NCBI RefSeq assembly: GCF_003347205.1
Contig: NZ_QQBJ01000029.1
Span: 1-64,000 of the forward strand
Source of the DNA: Mycolicibacterium moriokaense
GTDB lineage: Bacteria > Actinomycetota > Actinomycetes > Mycobacteriales > Mycobacteriaceae
DNA length: 64,000 bases
Direction: 5' to 3'
Shown here piece by piece: positions 9,308 to 19,166 of the stretch. The position numbers and the translations under genes are program-made. The notes beneath the pieces are model-generated. The model searched no databases. It was not told the DNA's origin and worked only from the letters and a program-made list of their open reading frames with translations. Position 1 is the stretch's first letter. Each line of letters begins with the position of its first letter.

Positions 9308-10045
9308 GTGTACCGAGTATTTGAAGCGCTCGACGAGCTGGGCGGGATCGTCGAAGAGGCCCGCGGCGTGCCGATGACGGCCGGCTGCGTGGTGCCACGC
9401 GGCGATGTGCTCGAGCTGATCGACGACATCAAAGACGCGATACCGGGCGAACTCGACGACGCGCAGGACGTGCTGGACGCCCGTGACCAGCTGCTCAACG
9501 AGGCCAAGGACCATTCGGGCTCGATGGTGGCGACGGCCCGCGCCGAGGCGGACTCGATGCTCAACCACGCCCGCACCGAGGCCGATCGGCTGCTGGCCGA
9601 CGCCAAGGCGCAGGCCGACCGGATGGTCGCCGAGGCGCGTCAGCACACCGAACGAATGGTCGGGGAGGCCCGCGAGGAGGCTGCCCGTGTCAGCGCGACG
9701 GCCAAGCGCGAGTACGAGGCCAGCGCCGGGCGGGCCAAGGCCGAGGCGGATCGACTGATCGAGAACGGCAACCTGTCCTACGAGAAGGCGGTCCAGGAGG
9801 GCATCAAGGAGCAGCACCGCCTGGTGTCGCAGACCGAGATCGTGCAGTCCGCGAACGCCGAGGCCACCCGCATGATCGACGCGGCGCACGCCGAGGCCGA
9901 CCGGCTGCGCGGCGAATGCGACATCTACGTCGACAGCAAGCTCGCGGAGTTCGAGGAGTTCCTCAACGGGACCATCCGTTCGGTGGGTCGCGGCCGCCAC
10001 CAGCTGCGCACCGCTGCGGGAACCCACGACTACGCCGCTCGGTAG
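9308..10045 (+). CDS. sepIVA: SepIVA, DivIVA-domain cell division protein
   Basis: A 245-residue coiled-coil protein. An N-terminal DivIVA-like region (MYRVFEALDEL, then VVPRGDVLELIDDI to about residue 45) is followed by a nearly continuous heptad-rich helix full of Ala, Glu, Arg and Asp to about residue 215 and a conserved end containing EFEEFLNGTIRSVGRG. It closely matches Rv2927c as I recall it; the family is a septum- and pole-associated factor required for division in mycobacteria. The start is GTG 9308, preceded by GGAGG at 9296-9300; the frame stays open upstream to about 9200 but without conservation. Upstream are the 9-bp repeats at 9251-9283, suggesting control by MtrA. Confidence 0.93.
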   Translation: MYRVFEALDELGGIVEEARGVPMTAGCVVPRGDVLELIDDIKDAIPGELDDAQDVLDARDQLLNEAKDHSGSMVATARAEADSMLNHARTEADRLLADAKAQADRMVAEARQHTERMVGEAREEAARVSATAKREYEASAGRAKAEADRLIENGNLSYEKAVQEGIKEQHRLVSQTEIVQSANAEATRMIDAAHAEADRLRGECDIYVDSKLAEFEEFLNGTIRSVGRGRHQLRTAAGTHDYAAR

Positions 10046-10097
10046 CCGCCGCGGCATGCGGGCCGGGCCCGCGAATCGTGAGCCGTACGATCGGAGC

Positions 10098-10664
10098 ATG
10101 GCGACGCACAGAGTTTCCCGCTCGCCGCTGGTGATCAACATCGCCCGACTCGGCCGGCGACCGGGGTCGATGATGACCGTGCACGAAACGGTGCCCAGCC
10201 CGTCGCGCATCGGCGTCGAGCTGATGGCGATCGAGAAGGGTGCACCCCTCGAGTTGGACCTGCGGATCGAGTCGGTGTCCGAAGGCGTCCTCGTCACCGG
10301 AACGGCGTCGGGGCCGACGACCGGGGAGTGCGCCCGGTGCCTGACGCCGATCACCGGCCACGTGGAGATCGATCTCACCGAGCTCTTCGCCTACCCCGAC
10401 AGCACCACGGAGGCGACGTCCGAGCCGGATGAAGTAGGTCACGTCGGCTCCAGTGGCCAGCCAAACACCGTGGACCTCGAGCAGACGATCGTCGACGCCG
10501 TCGGGCTGGCACTTCCGTTCTCACCGCTGTGCGGGCCGGAATGCCAAGGGCTGTGCCCGGATTGCGGCATCCCGATGGCGACGGCCGAGCCCGGACACCA
10601 CCACGAGAAGATCGACCCGCGGTGGGCGAAGCTGGCCTCCATGCTGGAGACCGACGACAAGTGA
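10098..10664 (+). CDS. YceD/DUF177 family protein
   Basis: A 188-residue DUF177 protein. Four cysteines lie in the family pattern: a CARC pair near residues 78-81 (GECARCLTP) and CGPEC plus CPDC near the C-terminus (about 148-160), probably a structural zinc site. In many bacteria yceD precedes rpmF and is tied to rRNA/ribosome metabolism; in mycobacteria it precedes rnc, as here. The ATG at 10098 gives the conserved start MATHR...[16 protein letters not shown]; an in-frame ATG at 10056 would add 14 unconserved residues. Its stop overlaps the rnc GTG by four bases. Confidence 0.88.
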   Translation: MATHRVSRSPLVINIARLGRRPGSMMTVHETVPSPSRIGVELMAIEKGAPLELDLRIESVSEGVLVTGTASGPTTGECARCLTPITGHVEIDLTELFAYPDSTTEATSEPDEVGHVGSSGQPNTVDLEQTIVDAVGLALPFSPLCGPECQGLCPDCGIPMATAEPGHHHEKIDPRWAKLASMLETDDK

Positions 10665-11365
10665 CGGGTGATCGCGCCGTTCTGCTCGAGGCTCTGGGCG
10701 TCGAGCTACCGGACGAACTGCTCACCATGGCGCTCACGCACCGCAGCTACTCCTACGAGAACGGCGGGTTGCCAACCAACGAGCGGCTGGAGTTCCTCGG
10801 CGACGCCGTGCTCGGGCTGACCGTCACCGAGGAGCTCTATCACCGCCACCCCGACCGCTCGGAGGGCGATCTGGCCAAGCTGCGCGCCAGCATCGTCAAC
10901 ACTCAGGCGCTGGCCGACGTCGGCCGGGCGCTCGCCGGCGGCGGGCTGGGCGCCTACCTTCTGCTGGGCAAGGGGGAGGAACACTCCGGCGGCTCCGACA
11001 AGTCGAGCATCCTGGCCGACGGCGTGGAATCCCTGCTTGGCGCAATCTATCTCGAGCACGGCCAGTCCGTGGCCCGCGAGGTGATCCTGAGACTGTTCGC
11101 CTCGCTCATCGAGACCGCCCCGACGCTCGGTGCGGGCCTGGATTGGAAATCCAGCCTGCAGGAGTTGACCGCCGCACGCGGCATGGGGGCGCCGTCCTAC
11201 CTGGTGACGGCCACGGGGCCCGACCACGACAAGGAGTTCACCGCGACCGTCGTCGTGATGAACACCGAGTACGGCAGGGGCGTCGGCCGCACCAAGAAGG
11301 AGGCCGAACTCAAGGCCGCGGCCGCGGCGTGGACGGCCTTGTCCGACTCCAACGTCGATGCCTGA
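10661..11365 (+). CDS. rnc: Ribonuclease III
   Basis: A 234-residue double-strand-specific endoribonuclease for rRNA and mRNA processing. The signature [13 protein letters not shown] spans about residues 40-52, with catalytic acidic residues Glu44 and Asp48; a second acidic pair is in [11 protein letters not shown]. The C-terminal dsRNA-binding domain (about 160-228: [13 protein letters not shown]... ending [13 protein letters not shown]) is complete. I place the start at GTG 10661 ([20 protein letters not shown]), which overlaps the DUF177 stop in GTGA; the frame is open further upstream only as a shadow. It overlaps mutM by eight bases, so DUF177-rnc-mutM is translationally coupled. Confidence 0.95.
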   Translation: MTGDRAVLLEALGVELPDELLTMALTHRSYSYENGGLPTNERLEFLGDAVLGLTVTEELYHRHPDRSEGDLAKLRASIVNTQALADVGRALAGGGLGAYLLLGKGEEHSGGSDKSSILADGVESLLGAIYLEHGQSVAREVILRLFASLIETAPTLGAGLDWKSSLQELTAARGMGAPSYLVTATGPDHDKEFTATVVVMNTEYGRGVGRTKKEAELKAAAAAWTALSDSNVDA

Positions 11366-12218
11366 ACTGCCCGAGGTCGAGGTCGTTCGGCGGGGCCTGG
11401 AAGCGCATGTGACCGGCAGGACGATCACCGCCGTGCGGGTTCACCATCCCCGCGCCGTGCGTCGCCACGAGGCCGGGCCCGCGGATCTGACGGCGCGACT
11501 GCTGAACACAACGATCACCGGCACGGGCCGTCGCGGGAAGTACCTGTGGCTGACGCTCGACGACGACGGCACGGCGCTGGTGGTGCACCTCGGGATGAGC
11601 GGGCAGATGCTGCTGGGACCCATCCCCAATGAGGGCCATCTGCGCATCGCGACGCTGCTCGACGACGGCACCGCGTTGAGTTTCGTCGACCAGCGCACGT
11701 TCGGCGGCTGGATGCTCACCGACATGGTCACCGTCGACGGCACCGAAGTACCCGAACCCGTCGCGCACATCGCCCGCGATCCGCTCGATCCGAAGTTCAA
11801 CCGCGACGGCGTGGTTACGGTGATGCGGCGCAAGCACTCTGAGATCAAGCGTCAGCTGCTGGATCAGAGCGTGGTGTCCGGCATCGGCAACATCTATGCC
11901 GACGAGGCGCTATGGCGGGCCAAGATCAACGGCACCCGGCTGGCGTCGACGCTGACCCGTAAACAGCTCGGCGAGTTGTTGGACGCCGCGACGGAGGTGA
12001 TGACCGACGCGCTGGGGCAGGGCGGCACGTCGTTCGACTCGCTGTATGTGAACGTCAACGGCGAGTCGGGGTACTTCGACCGGTCGCTGGACGCCTACGG
12101 CCGTGAAGGCGAGCCGTGCCGCCGCTGCGGAGCGGTGATGCGGCGGGAGAAGTTCATGAACCGCTCGTCGTTCTACTGCCCCAAGTGCCAGCCCCGCCCG
12201 CGGGTCCGTCGGGCCTAG
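11358..12218 (+). CDS. mutM: Formamidopyrimidine-DNA glycosylase
   Basis: A 286-residue Fpg/MutM DNA repair enzyme that removes 8-oxoguanine and formamidopyrimidines. The N-terminus [13 protein letters not shown] provides catalytic Pro2 and Glu3 after Met removal. The helix-two-turn-helix is around [17 protein letters not shown], and the C-terminal zinc finger is complete (CRRCG ... YCPKC, four Cys). The ATG at 11358 lies within the end of rnc. A 24-base gap separates it from the OsmC gene. It is the equivalent of Rv2924c. Confidence 0.96.
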   Translation: MPELPEVEVVRRGLEAHVTGRTITAVRVHHPRAVRRHEAGPADLTARLLNTTITGTGRRGKYLWLTLDDDGTALVVHLGMSGQMLLGPIPNEGHLRIATLLDDGTALSFVDQRTFGGWMLTDMVTVDGTEVPEPVAHIARDPLDPKFNRDGVVTVMRRKHSEIKRQLLDQSVVSGIGNIYADEALWRAKINGTRLASTLTRKQLGELLDAATEVMTDALGQGGTSFDSLYVNVNGESGYFDRSLDAYGREGEPCRRCGAVMRREKFMNRSSFYCPKCQPRPRVRRA

Positions 12219-12242
12219 CGCGGTTGGTTGTAGAAATAGGGC

Positions 12243-12659
12243 ATGACGGAACTGTGGGTCGAGCGCACCGGCGTGCGTCGCTATACCGGGCGCAGCACGC
12301 GTGGCGCGCAGGTGCTGGTGGGCAACGAGGACGTCGAGGGCGTGTTCACCCCCGGCGAGCTGATGAAGATCGCGCTGGCCGCATGTAGCGGCATGGCCAG
12401 CGACGCGCCGCTGCAGCGCCGGTTGGGGGAGGACTACGAGGTGACGATCAGGGTGTCGGGTGCCGCCGACCGCGAGCAGGAGCGCTATCCGCACCTCGAC
12501 GAGCGCATGGAACTCGACCTGTCGGGGCTGTCGGACGACGAGGCCGCGCGGGTACTCACCGTCGTGAAAAGGGCGATCGATCAGGTGTGCACCGTCGGCC
12601 GCACCCTGAAATCGGGGACTGAAGTGACGTTTGAGGTTAGTGATGCAGGAGTTAGCTGA
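12243..12659 (+). CDS. OsmC/Ohr family peroxidase
   Basis: A 138-residue OsmC-like protein. The two redox-active cysteines of the family are present: Cys48 in LAACSGMASDA and Cys116 in QVCTVGRTL. Such proteins reduce organic hydroperoxides with thiols; alternatively it belongs to the broader OsmC-like set of unknown substrate, because it lacks the strict Ohr spacing. It is the equivalent of Rv2923c. The ATG at 12243 is the best start. The acylphosphatase ORF begins inside its last 17 bases. Confidence 0.88.
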   Translation: MTELWVERTGVRRYTGRSTRGAQVLVGNEDVEGVFTPGELMKIALAACSGMASDAPLQRRLGEDYEVTIRVSGAADREQERYPHLDERMELDLSGLSDDEAARVLTVVKRAIDQVCTVGRTLKSGTEVTFEVSDAGVS

Positions 12660-12927
12660 GGTACGGCTGACGGCGTGGGTGCACGGCTTCGTCCAGGGGG
12701 TCGGGTTCCGGTGGTGGACGCGCTCGCGTGCCCTGGAACTGGGGCTGACGGGGTTCGCCGCCAACAAGCCCGACGGGCGTGTCCAGGTCGTCGCGCAGGG
12801 CCCCAGGGAGTCCTGCCAGCGGTTGCTTGACCTGCTGGAAAGCGAAAACACGCCGGGTCAGGTCATCAAGGTCATCGCCGATTGGTCAGAAGTCGGCGAC
12901 GCGATAGCGGGGTTCACCGAGCGATAG
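12643..12927 (+). CDS. acyP: Acylphosphatase
   Basis: A small enzyme (94 residues from ATG 12643) hydrolysing carboxyl-phosphate bonds such as acetyl phosphate. The family signature is clear: [11 protein letters not shown] supplies the phosphate-binding loop and catalytic Arg, and [11 protein letters not shown] supplies the catalytic Asn. In-frame TTG 12631 and GTG 12640 are alternative starts; ATG 12643 gives a length like that of the M. tuberculosis protein. It overlaps the OsmC gene by 17 bases and ends 26 bases before smc. Confidence 0.92.
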   Translation: MQELAEVRLTAWVHGFVQGVGFRWWTRSRALELGLTGFAANKPDGRVQVVAQGPRESCQRLLDLLESENTPGQVIKVIADWSEVGDAIAGFTER

Positions 12928-12953
12928 CCTTCTCGGCTGTAGTGTGGCCCATC

Positions 12954-15900
12954 GTGCACCTCAAGAGTCTGACGCTGAAGGGCTTCAAGTCCTTTGCTTC
13001 GCCGACGACTCTGCGCTTCGAACCGGGCATCACGTGCGTGGTCGGACCCAACGGGTCGGGCAAGTCGAACGTCGTCGACGCGCTCACCTGGGTGATGGGC
13101 GAGCAGGGCGCCAAGACGCTGCGCGGCGGGAAGATGGAAGACGTCATCTTCGCCGGCACGTCGTCGCGGCCGCCGCTGGGCCGCGCCGAGGTCACCGTCA
13201 CGATCGACAACTCCGACAATTCGCTGCCGATCGAGTACTCCGAGGTGTCGATCACCCGCAGGATGTTCCGCGACGGTGGCAGCGAATACGAAATCAACGG
13301 CACCAGTTGTCGTTTGATGGATGTGCAGGAGTTGCTCAGCGACTCGGGCATCGGCCGCGAGATGCACGTCATCGTCGGGCAGGGCAAGCTCTCGGAGATC
13401 CTCGAGTCCCGCCCGGAGGATCGGCGGGCGTTCATCGAAGAGGCCGCAGGCGTACTCAAGCACCGCAAACGCAAAGAGAAGGCGGTCCGCAAGCTCGACT
13501 CGATGTCGGCCAACCTGGCCCGGCTGACCGACCTCACCACGGAACTGCGCCGTCAGCTCAAGCCGTTGGGCAGGCAGGCCGAGATGGCCCGTCGCGCCCA
13601 GACCATCCAGGCCGACCTGCGTGATGCCCGGCTGCGCCTTGCCGCCGACGACCTCGTCACGCGCAGAAGCGAATTCGACGACACCAACCAGGCCGAGACG
13701 TCGCTGCGGCGCGAACACGACGAGATGACCACGCGGCTGGAAACCGCCACCGTCGAACTCGACGCCCACGAAACCGCCGTCGCCGGGCTGAGCGAGCGCG
13801 CCGAGGCCGCCCAGCAGAGTTGGTTCCGGCTCTCGGCGCTCGCCGAGCGGGTCAGCGCGACGGTCCGCATCGCCAGCGAGCGCGCCCAGCACCTCGACAC
13901 CGACCAGGAAACGTCGACCGGGGCGGACCCCGACGCGCTGGAGGCCGAGGCCGACGAGGTGGCCGCCCACGAGCGGCAACTGCAGGCCGAGTTGGGCGAG
14001 TCGCGGGAACGGCTGACGGCGGCCCGCGACGAGCTGACCGAATGTGAGCGGGTGGCCGCGGAAGCCGAGCGTGCCCACCTGGCGGCCGTGCGCGCCGAGG
14101 CCGACCGCCGCGAGGGGCTGGCGCGGCTGTCCGGACAGGTCGACACCATGCGCACCCGCGTGGAGTCCATCGACGAGACGGTCGCGCGACTGTCGGAGAA
14201 CATCGAGGAGGCCGGCACTCGCGCGCAGCAGACGAAGGCCGAGTTCGAGACGGTGCAGGGCCGCGTCGGTGAACTCGACGCCGGAGAGGTCGGGCTCGAC
14301 GAGCACCACGACCGGACGGTGGCCGCGCTGCGGCTGGCCGACGAGAGGGTCGCCGAACTTCAGGCCGCCGAACGCGGCGCAGAACGTCACGTCGCCTCGC
14401 TGCGGGCCCGCATCGACGCTCTCGCGGTCGGCCTCGACCGCAAGGACGGCGCCGCCTGGTTGCAGAGAAATCTCTCCAGCGCAGGGCTTTTCGGTTCGCT
14501 GGCGAATCTGATCAAGGTGCGGCCCGGCTACGAGGTGGCCGTCGCAGCGGTGTTGGGCGCCGCGGCCGACGCCGTCGCGGCCGAGAGCTTCGGCGCTGCC
14601 CGCTCGGCGGTCGCCGCGCTGAAGGCGTCCGACGGCGGCCGCGCGGCGATCGTGCTCGGCGACTGGCCCGCCGAGGCGCCCGCATCGACCGGCCCGCCGC
14701 CCGAGGGCGCGGTGTGGGCGACGGACCTGGTGGACATGCCGTCGCGGCTGCGCGGCGCGCTGACCGCGATGCTGTCCGGTGTCGCGGTGGTCAGCGATCT
14801 CTCGACGGCCCTGGATCTGGTGGCCCAGCGTCCGCAGTTGCGCGCCGTCAGCGCCGACGGCGACCTGGTGGGCGCGGGCTGGGTCAGCGGCGGCTCGGAC
14901 CGCAAACCCAGCACGCTGGAGATCACCTCCGAGGTGGAGAAGGCCCGCTCCGAACTGGCCGGCGCGGAGAAACAGACCGGCGAGCTCAGCGCCGCGTTGG
15001 CGGGTGCCCTCGCCGAGCAGAAGGCCCGGCAGGACTCCGCCGAGCAGGCGCTGGCGGCGCTCAACGAGTCCGACGCCGCGATCTCGGCGATCTACGAGCA
15101 GCTGGGCAGGCTGGGCCAGGACGCCCGCAGTGCCGACGACGAGTGGCAGCGGCTGATCCGGCGGCGCGACGAGCTGGAGGCCGGCCGGGTGCAAACCGTG
15201 GAGGAACTCGCCGCGCTCGAGCAGCGGCTGCACAACGCCGAGCAGGTGCCGCTGTTCGATGCCGCACCGACCGATCGCCAGGAGACCGTCGCGGCGGCCG
15301 AGGCCGCCCGGGCCGCCGAGGTCGAGGCTCGCCTCGCCGTCCGCACCGCCGAAGAGCGGGCGAATGCCGTTCGCGGGCGGGCGGATTCACTGCGGCGTGC
15401 GGCAGCGGCCGAACGGGAGTCGCGGCTGCGGGCCCAGCGCGCCCGGGAGGCGCGCGAACACGCCGCGGCGGTGGCCGCCGCGGTGGCCGAATCCGGCAGG
15501 GCGCTTGCGGCGCGGCTGAGTTCGACGGTCGGTGTCGCGTCCCGCCGTCGCGATGCGCTGGCCGATGAACGCCACCAGCGCATCGACGCGCTGGTGAAGG
15601 TGCGCGAGCAGGTCACCGAGTTCACCACGAAGATCGCCGCCGTCACCGATGCGCTGCACCGCGACGAGGTCGCCAAAGCCCAAGCGGCGCTGCGGATCGA
15701 GCAACTAGAGCAGCAGGTGCTCGATCAGTTCGGGATGGCGACCGCCGACCTGATCGCCGAATACGGGCCCGAGAATCCCCTGCCCCCTTCGGAACTGGAG
15801 ATGGCCGAATACGAGCAGGCCCGTGAGCGCGGCGAGCAGGTCACCGCCCCCGCCCCGATGCCGTTCGACCGGCCGACGCAGGAACGTCGCGCGAAGAAGG

Positions 15901-16538
15901 CCGAGCGCGAACTCAACGAACTCGGCCGCGTCAACCCGCTTGCGCTGGAGGAGTTCGCCGCGCTCGAGGAGCGCTACAACTTCTTGTCCACTCAACTGGA
16001 GGACGTCAAGGGTGCCCGCAAGGACCTGCTGGACGTGATCACCGATGTCGACACCCGCATCCTGCAGGTCTTCACGGAGGCCTTCATCGACGTGGAACGT
16101 GAGTTCCAGCAAGTGTTTTCGGCGTTGTTCCCCGGGGGGGAGGGCAGGCTGCTGCTGACCGACCCCAACGACATGCTGACCACCGGCATCGAGGTGGAGG
16201 CGCGTCCGCCGGGCAAGAAGATCAAGCGGCTGTCGCTGCTGTCCGGCGGCGAGAAGTCGCTGACCGCGGTCGCGATGCTGGTCGCGATCTTCCGGGCCAG
16301 GCCCTCGCCGTTCTATGTGATGGACGAGGTGGAGGCCGCCCTCGACGACGCCAACCTGCGCCGGCTGATCTCTCTGTTCGAGCAGTTGCGGGAGCGTTCG
16401 CAGCTGATCGTCATCACCCACCAGAAGCCGACGATGGAAGTCGCCGATGCGCTCTACGGCGTCACGATGCGCGACGACGGCATCACCGCGGTGATCTCAC
16501 AGCGCATGCGCGGCCAGGAGTTGGTCACCGCCGGCTGA
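12954..16538 (+). CDS. smc: Chromosome segregation ATPase SMC
   Basis: A 1194-residue SMC protein organising and segregating the chromosome. The head Walker A is GPNGSGKS (31-38). Long Ala/Glu/Arg-rich coiled coils (about 165-500 and 660-1000) flank a hinge at about 500-655 ([11 protein letters not shown] ... [10 protein letters not shown]). The C-terminal head has the ABC signature [13 protein letters not shown] and Walker [13 protein letters not shown]. The GTG at 12954 yields the conserved start [13 protein letters not shown]; the frame is open back to 12882 without conservation. A run of seven G at 16134-16140 is in frame. It is the equivalent of Rv2922c and last in the rnc-to-smc run; the next gene is on the other strand. 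Confidence 0.97.
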   Translation: MHLKSLTLKGFKSFASPTTLRFEPGITCVVGPNGSGKSNVVDALTWVMGEQGAKTLRGGKMEDVIFAGTSSRPPLGRAEVTVTIDNSDNSLPIEYSEVSITRRMFRDGGSEYEINGTSCRLMDVQELLSDSGIGREMHVIVGQGKLSEILESRPEDRRAFIEEAAGVLKHRKRKEKAVRKLDSMSANLARLTDLTTELRRQLKPLGRQAEMARRAQTIQADLRDARLRLAADDLVTRRSEFDDTNQAETSLRREHDEMTTRLETATVELDAHETAVAGLSERAEAAQQSWFRLSALAERVSATVRIASERAQHLDTDQETSTGADPDALEAEADEVAAHERQLQAELGESRERLTAARDELTECERVAAEAERAHLAAVRAEADRREGLARLSGQVDTMRTRVESIDETVARLSENIEEAGTRAQQTKAEFETVQGRVGELDAGEVGLDEHHDRTVAALRLADERVAELQAAERGAERHVASLRARIDALAVGLDRKDGAAWLQRNLSSAGLFGSLANLIKVRPGYEVAVAAVLGAAADAVAAESFGAARSAVAALKASDGGRAAIVLGDWPAEAPASTGPPPEGAVWATDLVDMPSRLRGALTAMLSGVAVVSDLSTALDLVAQRPQLRAVSADGDLVGAGWVSGGSDRKPSTLEITSEVEKARSELAGAEKQTGELSAALAGALAEQKARQDSAEQALAALNESDAAISAIYEQLGRLGQDARSADDEWQRLIRRRDELEAGRVQTVEELAALEQRLHNAEQVPLFDAAPTDRQETVAAAEAARAAEVEARLAVRTAEERANAVRGRADSLRRAAAAERESRLRAQRAREAREHAAAVAAAVAESGRALAARLSSTVGVASRRRDALADERHQRIDALVKVREQVTEFTTKIAAVTDALHRDEVAKAQAALRIEQLEQQVLDQFGMATADLIAEYGPENPLPPSELEMAEYEQARERGEQVTAPAPMPFDRPTQERRAKKAERELNELGRVNPLALEEFAALEERYNFLSTQLEDVKGARKDLLDVITDVDTRILQVFTEAFIDVEREFQQVFSALFPGGEGRLLLTDPNDMLTTGIEVEARPPGKKIKRLSLLSGGEKSLTAVAMLVAIFRARPSPFYVMDEVEAALDDANLRRLISLFEQLRERSQLIVITHQKPTMEVADALYGVTMRDDGITAVISQRMRGQELVTAG

Positions 16539-16571
16539 AGACCCGCGCGCGGCGGGAGCGTCTGGGCGTGA

Positions 16572-17600
16572 TCAGGCGATCGGGGTGACTCCGCGGCGGC
16601 GCAGAGCGGCGAGGTCGGCCGCCCCGCAGCCGTGCAGGCAGATCTGCAGCTCGGCGATGAAATTGGCGAGCCAATCCAGCACGGCCGCAGTCGATTCGAT
16701 CGCGGGTGCCAGCAGAGGCCGCGCCACCGCGACGACGTCGGCGCCCATCGCCAGCGCCTTGGCGGCGTCCATGCCGGTGCGGATACCACCCGAGGCCACC
16801 AGCGAGACGTCGGGCAGCGTCTGGCGCACCTCGTGGAGCGCCTGCGCGGTCGGGATGCCCCACTCCGCCAGTTCGGGATGGCGGATCTCGCCGTAGCGGA
16901 CGTACTGCTCGACGCGCGCCCACGACGTGCCGCCCGCCCCCGCGACGTCGACCGCGGCGATCGGGCAGTGCACCAACTCCGCGGCCGCCGCCGCGCCGAT
17001 GCCGTGGCCGACCTCCTTGAGCATCACCGGGTAGTCGATGGACCGCGCGACGTCGCGAAGCCGGTCGACCGAGCCGGAGAAGTCGGTGTCGCCTTCGTGC
17101 TGCATGGCTTCTTGCAACGGGTTGGTATGCACCGCAAGCGCATTGGCCCCGACGCGGTCGAGCGCGCCGACGAGGTCGGGCACCATCTCGTCGGACAGCT
17201 GCGCCAGCCCGATGTTTCCGATCAGCAGCGCCTCCGGCGCAACGTCGCGAACGGTGAAGCTCGCCGAAGCCACGTCGTCGCTCAACATGATCCGCTGGGA
17301 GCCCAGCATCATGCCGATGCCGAGCTTCTCCGCCGCGGCGGCGAGGTTGCGGTTGATGACCCCGGAAAGCTCCGCGCCGCCCGTCATCGCTCCGATCAAC
17401 ACCGGGGCGTCCAGCCGGACTCCAAGGAACTCGGTGTGCAGATCGATCGCACCCAGGCTCGTCTGCGTCAGCGCGTTGTACGGCAGCGCAACGCGCTCGA
17501 ACCCGGTGGTCACCGTCTGGTAGTCGACGGGCTCGGTCAGGCACACATCGATGTGCTTGGCCTTGCGGGACTCCATCGGGTTACCGGGGCGCATCGTCAC
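16572..17600 (-). CDS. fni: Type 2 isopentenyl-diphosphate delta-isomerase (FMN-dependent)
   Basis: A 342-residue flavoenzyme interconverting IPP and DMAPP, the building blocks of polyprenyl phosphate, menaquinone and carotenoids. The IDI-2 landmarks are present: [12 protein letters not shown] at the N-terminus, [18 protein letters not shown] for FMN/NADPH contact, [14 protein letters not shown] with the active-site Gln and metal Glu, and the phosphate loop [18 protein letters not shown] 17600 follows an AAGGTGG ribosome site at 7 bases; ATG 17594 is nearly equivalent. M. tuberculosis has no gene between smc and ftsY here and uses a type 1 isomerase elsewhere. Only 28 bases separate it from divergent ftsY. 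Confidence 0.93.
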   Translation of the reverse strand: MTMRPGNPMESRKAKHIDVCLTEPVDYQTVTTGFERVALPYNALTQTSLGAIDLHTEFLGVRLDAPVLIGAMTGGAELSGVINRNLAAAAEKLGIGMMLGSQRIMLSDDVASASFTVRDVAPEALLIGNIGLAQLSDEMVPDLVGALDRVGANALAVHTNPLQEAMQHEGDTDFSGSVDRLRDVARSIDYPVMLKEVGHGIGAAAAAELVHCPIAAVDVAGAGGTSWARVEQYVRYGEIRHPELAEWGIPTAQALHEVRQTLPDVSLVASGGIRTGMDAAKALAMGADVVAVARPLLAPAIESTAAVLDWLANFIAELQICLHGCGAADLAALRRRGVTPIA

Positions 17601-17628
17601 CGTCTACCCACCTTGGGACAATGGCACC

Positions 17629-18972
17629 GTGTCCGAGGGTCTCTGGATCGCAATCGCGGTCATCGCCGTTCTGGTCGTCGTCGCTGTCGTGGTGTTCGGC
17701 CTGGTCCGATCTCGCCGCGGCAAGATCAGCTTCGACTCGTCCACCAGCACAGACACTGCCACACCGGTGGACCGCTCAGGCGGATACACCGCGTCTTCGG
17801 GCATCACGTTCACACAATCGTCAGCATCGGCTGTGCCACCCACGCCGGCCCCGCCGCCGGTGCAGGCCCCGCCGGAACGGCTCGACACCAGTGGTCTGCC
17901 CGCGGTCGGCGACGACGCCACCATCCCGCGCGACGCCCGCAAACGGCCCATCGCCGACGTCGCACTGCCCGAACCGGCCACGGCACCGCCGCAGCCCACC
18001 GTCCCCGAGAGTGTGCAGGAAGCACCCGCCGCACCCGATATCGGCGCCATCGCGCCCACCGAGGGCCGGCTGGAGCGCCTGCGCGGCAGGCTCGCGAAAT
18101 CACAGAACGCGCTGGGCCGCAGCGTGCTCGGCCTGCTCGGCGGCGGCGACCTCGACGAGGACTCCTGGGAGGCCGTCGAGGACACCCTGCTGGTCGCCGA
18201 CCTGGGCTCTGTTGTCACCGAGTCCGTGGTCAGCGCGCTGCGCAGTCGGCTGGCCAGCGACCGGGTGCGCACCGAGGCCGACGCCCGCGCCGTGCTGCGT
18301 GAGGTGCTGATCGCCGAGTTGCATCCGCAGCTGGACCGCTCGGTCCGTGCGTTGCCGCACGACGACCACCCGTCGGTGCTGCTGGTGGTCGGCGTGAACG
18401 GCACCGGCAAGACCACCACGGTGGGCAAGCTCGCGCGCGTGCTCGTCGCCGACGGTCGCCGGGTGGTGCTCGGCGCCGCGGACACCTTCCGCGCCGCCGC
18501 CGCCGACCAGCTGCAGGCCTGGGCGTCCCGGGTGGGCGCCGAGGTGGTCCGGGGAGCCGAGGGCGCCGATCCGGCGTCCGTCGCCTTCGACGCCGTCGAC
18601 AAGGGCATCGACACGGGCGCCGACGTGGTGCTGATCGACACCGCCGGGCGGCTGCACACCAAGACCGGGTTGATGGACGAACTCGGCAAGGTGAAGCGGG
18701 TGGTGAGCCGGCGCGCGGCGGTCGACGAGGTGCTGCTGGTGCTCGATGCGACCATCGGACAGAACGGGTTGGCGCAGGCGCGGGTGTTCGCCGACGTCGT
18801 CGACATCACCGGCGTGGTGCTGACGAAACTGGACGGCACGGCCAAGGGCGGAATCGTGTTCCGCGTCCAGCAGGAACTTGGTGTGCCCGTCAAACTCGTC
18901 GGTCTCGGCGAGGGCCCCGACGATCTGGCGCCGTTTCAGCCGGAGGCGTTCGTCGACGCGCTTCTCGGCTAG
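17629..18972 (+). CDS. ftsY: Signal recognition particle receptor FtsY
   Basis: A 447-residue SRP receptor GTPase that brings ribosome-SRP complexes to the Sec translocon. An N-terminal hydrophobic helix (about residues 5-25) makes it membrane-anchored, as is usual in actinobacteria. A Pro/Ala/Ser-rich linker runs to about 145, followed by the NG domain: P-loop GVNGTGKTT (255-263), DTAGRLHTK and TKLDGTAKGG. The start is GTG 17629 (SEGLWIAIAVIAV). Its partner ffh is at 23523-25088. The promoter must lie in or next to the divergent fni gene because the gap is 28 bases. Confidence 0.96.
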   Translation: MSEGLWIAIAVIAVLVVVAVVVFGLVRSRRGKISFDSSTSTDTATPVDRSGGYTASSGITFTQSSASAVPPTPAPPPVQAPPERLDTSGLPAVGDDATIPRDARKRPIADVALPEPATAPPQPTVPESVQEAPAAPDIGAIAPTEGRLERLRGRLAKSQNALGRSVLGLLGGGDLDEDSWEAVEDTLLVADLGSVVTESVVSALRSRLASDRVRTEADARAVLREVLIAELHPQLDRSVRALPHDDHPSVLLVVGVNGTGKTTTVGKLARVLVADGRRVVLGAADTFRAAAADQLQAWASRVGAEVVRGAEGADPASVAFDAVDKGIDTGADVVLIDTAGRLHTKTGLMDELGKVKRVVSRRAAVDEVLLVLDATIGQNGLAQARVFADVVDITGVVLTKLDGTAKGGIVFRVQQELGVPVKLVGLGEGPDDLAPFQPEAFVDALLG

Positions 18973-19062
18973 TGCGATTTGAGCTCACCAGTCTGTCACG
19001 GCGGGTTCGGTTTTGCTGTGCTCGCGTGTAGAAACATGAGCGTAACGCGATCGGCGTGTCCG

Positions 19063-19100
19063 TTCACTTATCCGAAACGCAACAGAATCACAGGCGAAAC
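19063..19100 (+). promoter_or_regulatory. GlnR-type nitrogen box upstream of amt
   Basis: Four pentamers at an exact 11-base period: TTCAC (19063-19067), GAAAC (19074-19078), GAATC (19085-19089) and GAAAC (19096-19100), each separated by six bases. The published actinobacterial GlnR site is gTnAC-n6-GaAAC repeated twice, so both GAAAC halves are perfect, the first a-half lacks only the G, and the second a-half is weak. It lies 66 bases before the amt start, in front of amt-glnB-glnD, the classic GlnR-activated operon. A further GAAAC/GTAAC pair 11 bases apart lies at 19031-19046, one base out of register. Confidence 0.85.
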
Positions 19101-19166
19101 GCCAGGAACAGAGTCTCTTCGGGAGGCCGATCCGTCGGCATCACTTCCCAAGGAGGTTCATACAAA

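Noticed and set aside
12858-15233. Minus-strand open frame of 791 codons opposite smc
   Set aside because: Shadow of the smc coiled-coil; no domain or ribosome site.
16134-16140. Run of seven G in smc as a possible frameshift
   Set aside because: The frame continues through FPGGEGR into the conserved C-terminal head, so the gene is intact.
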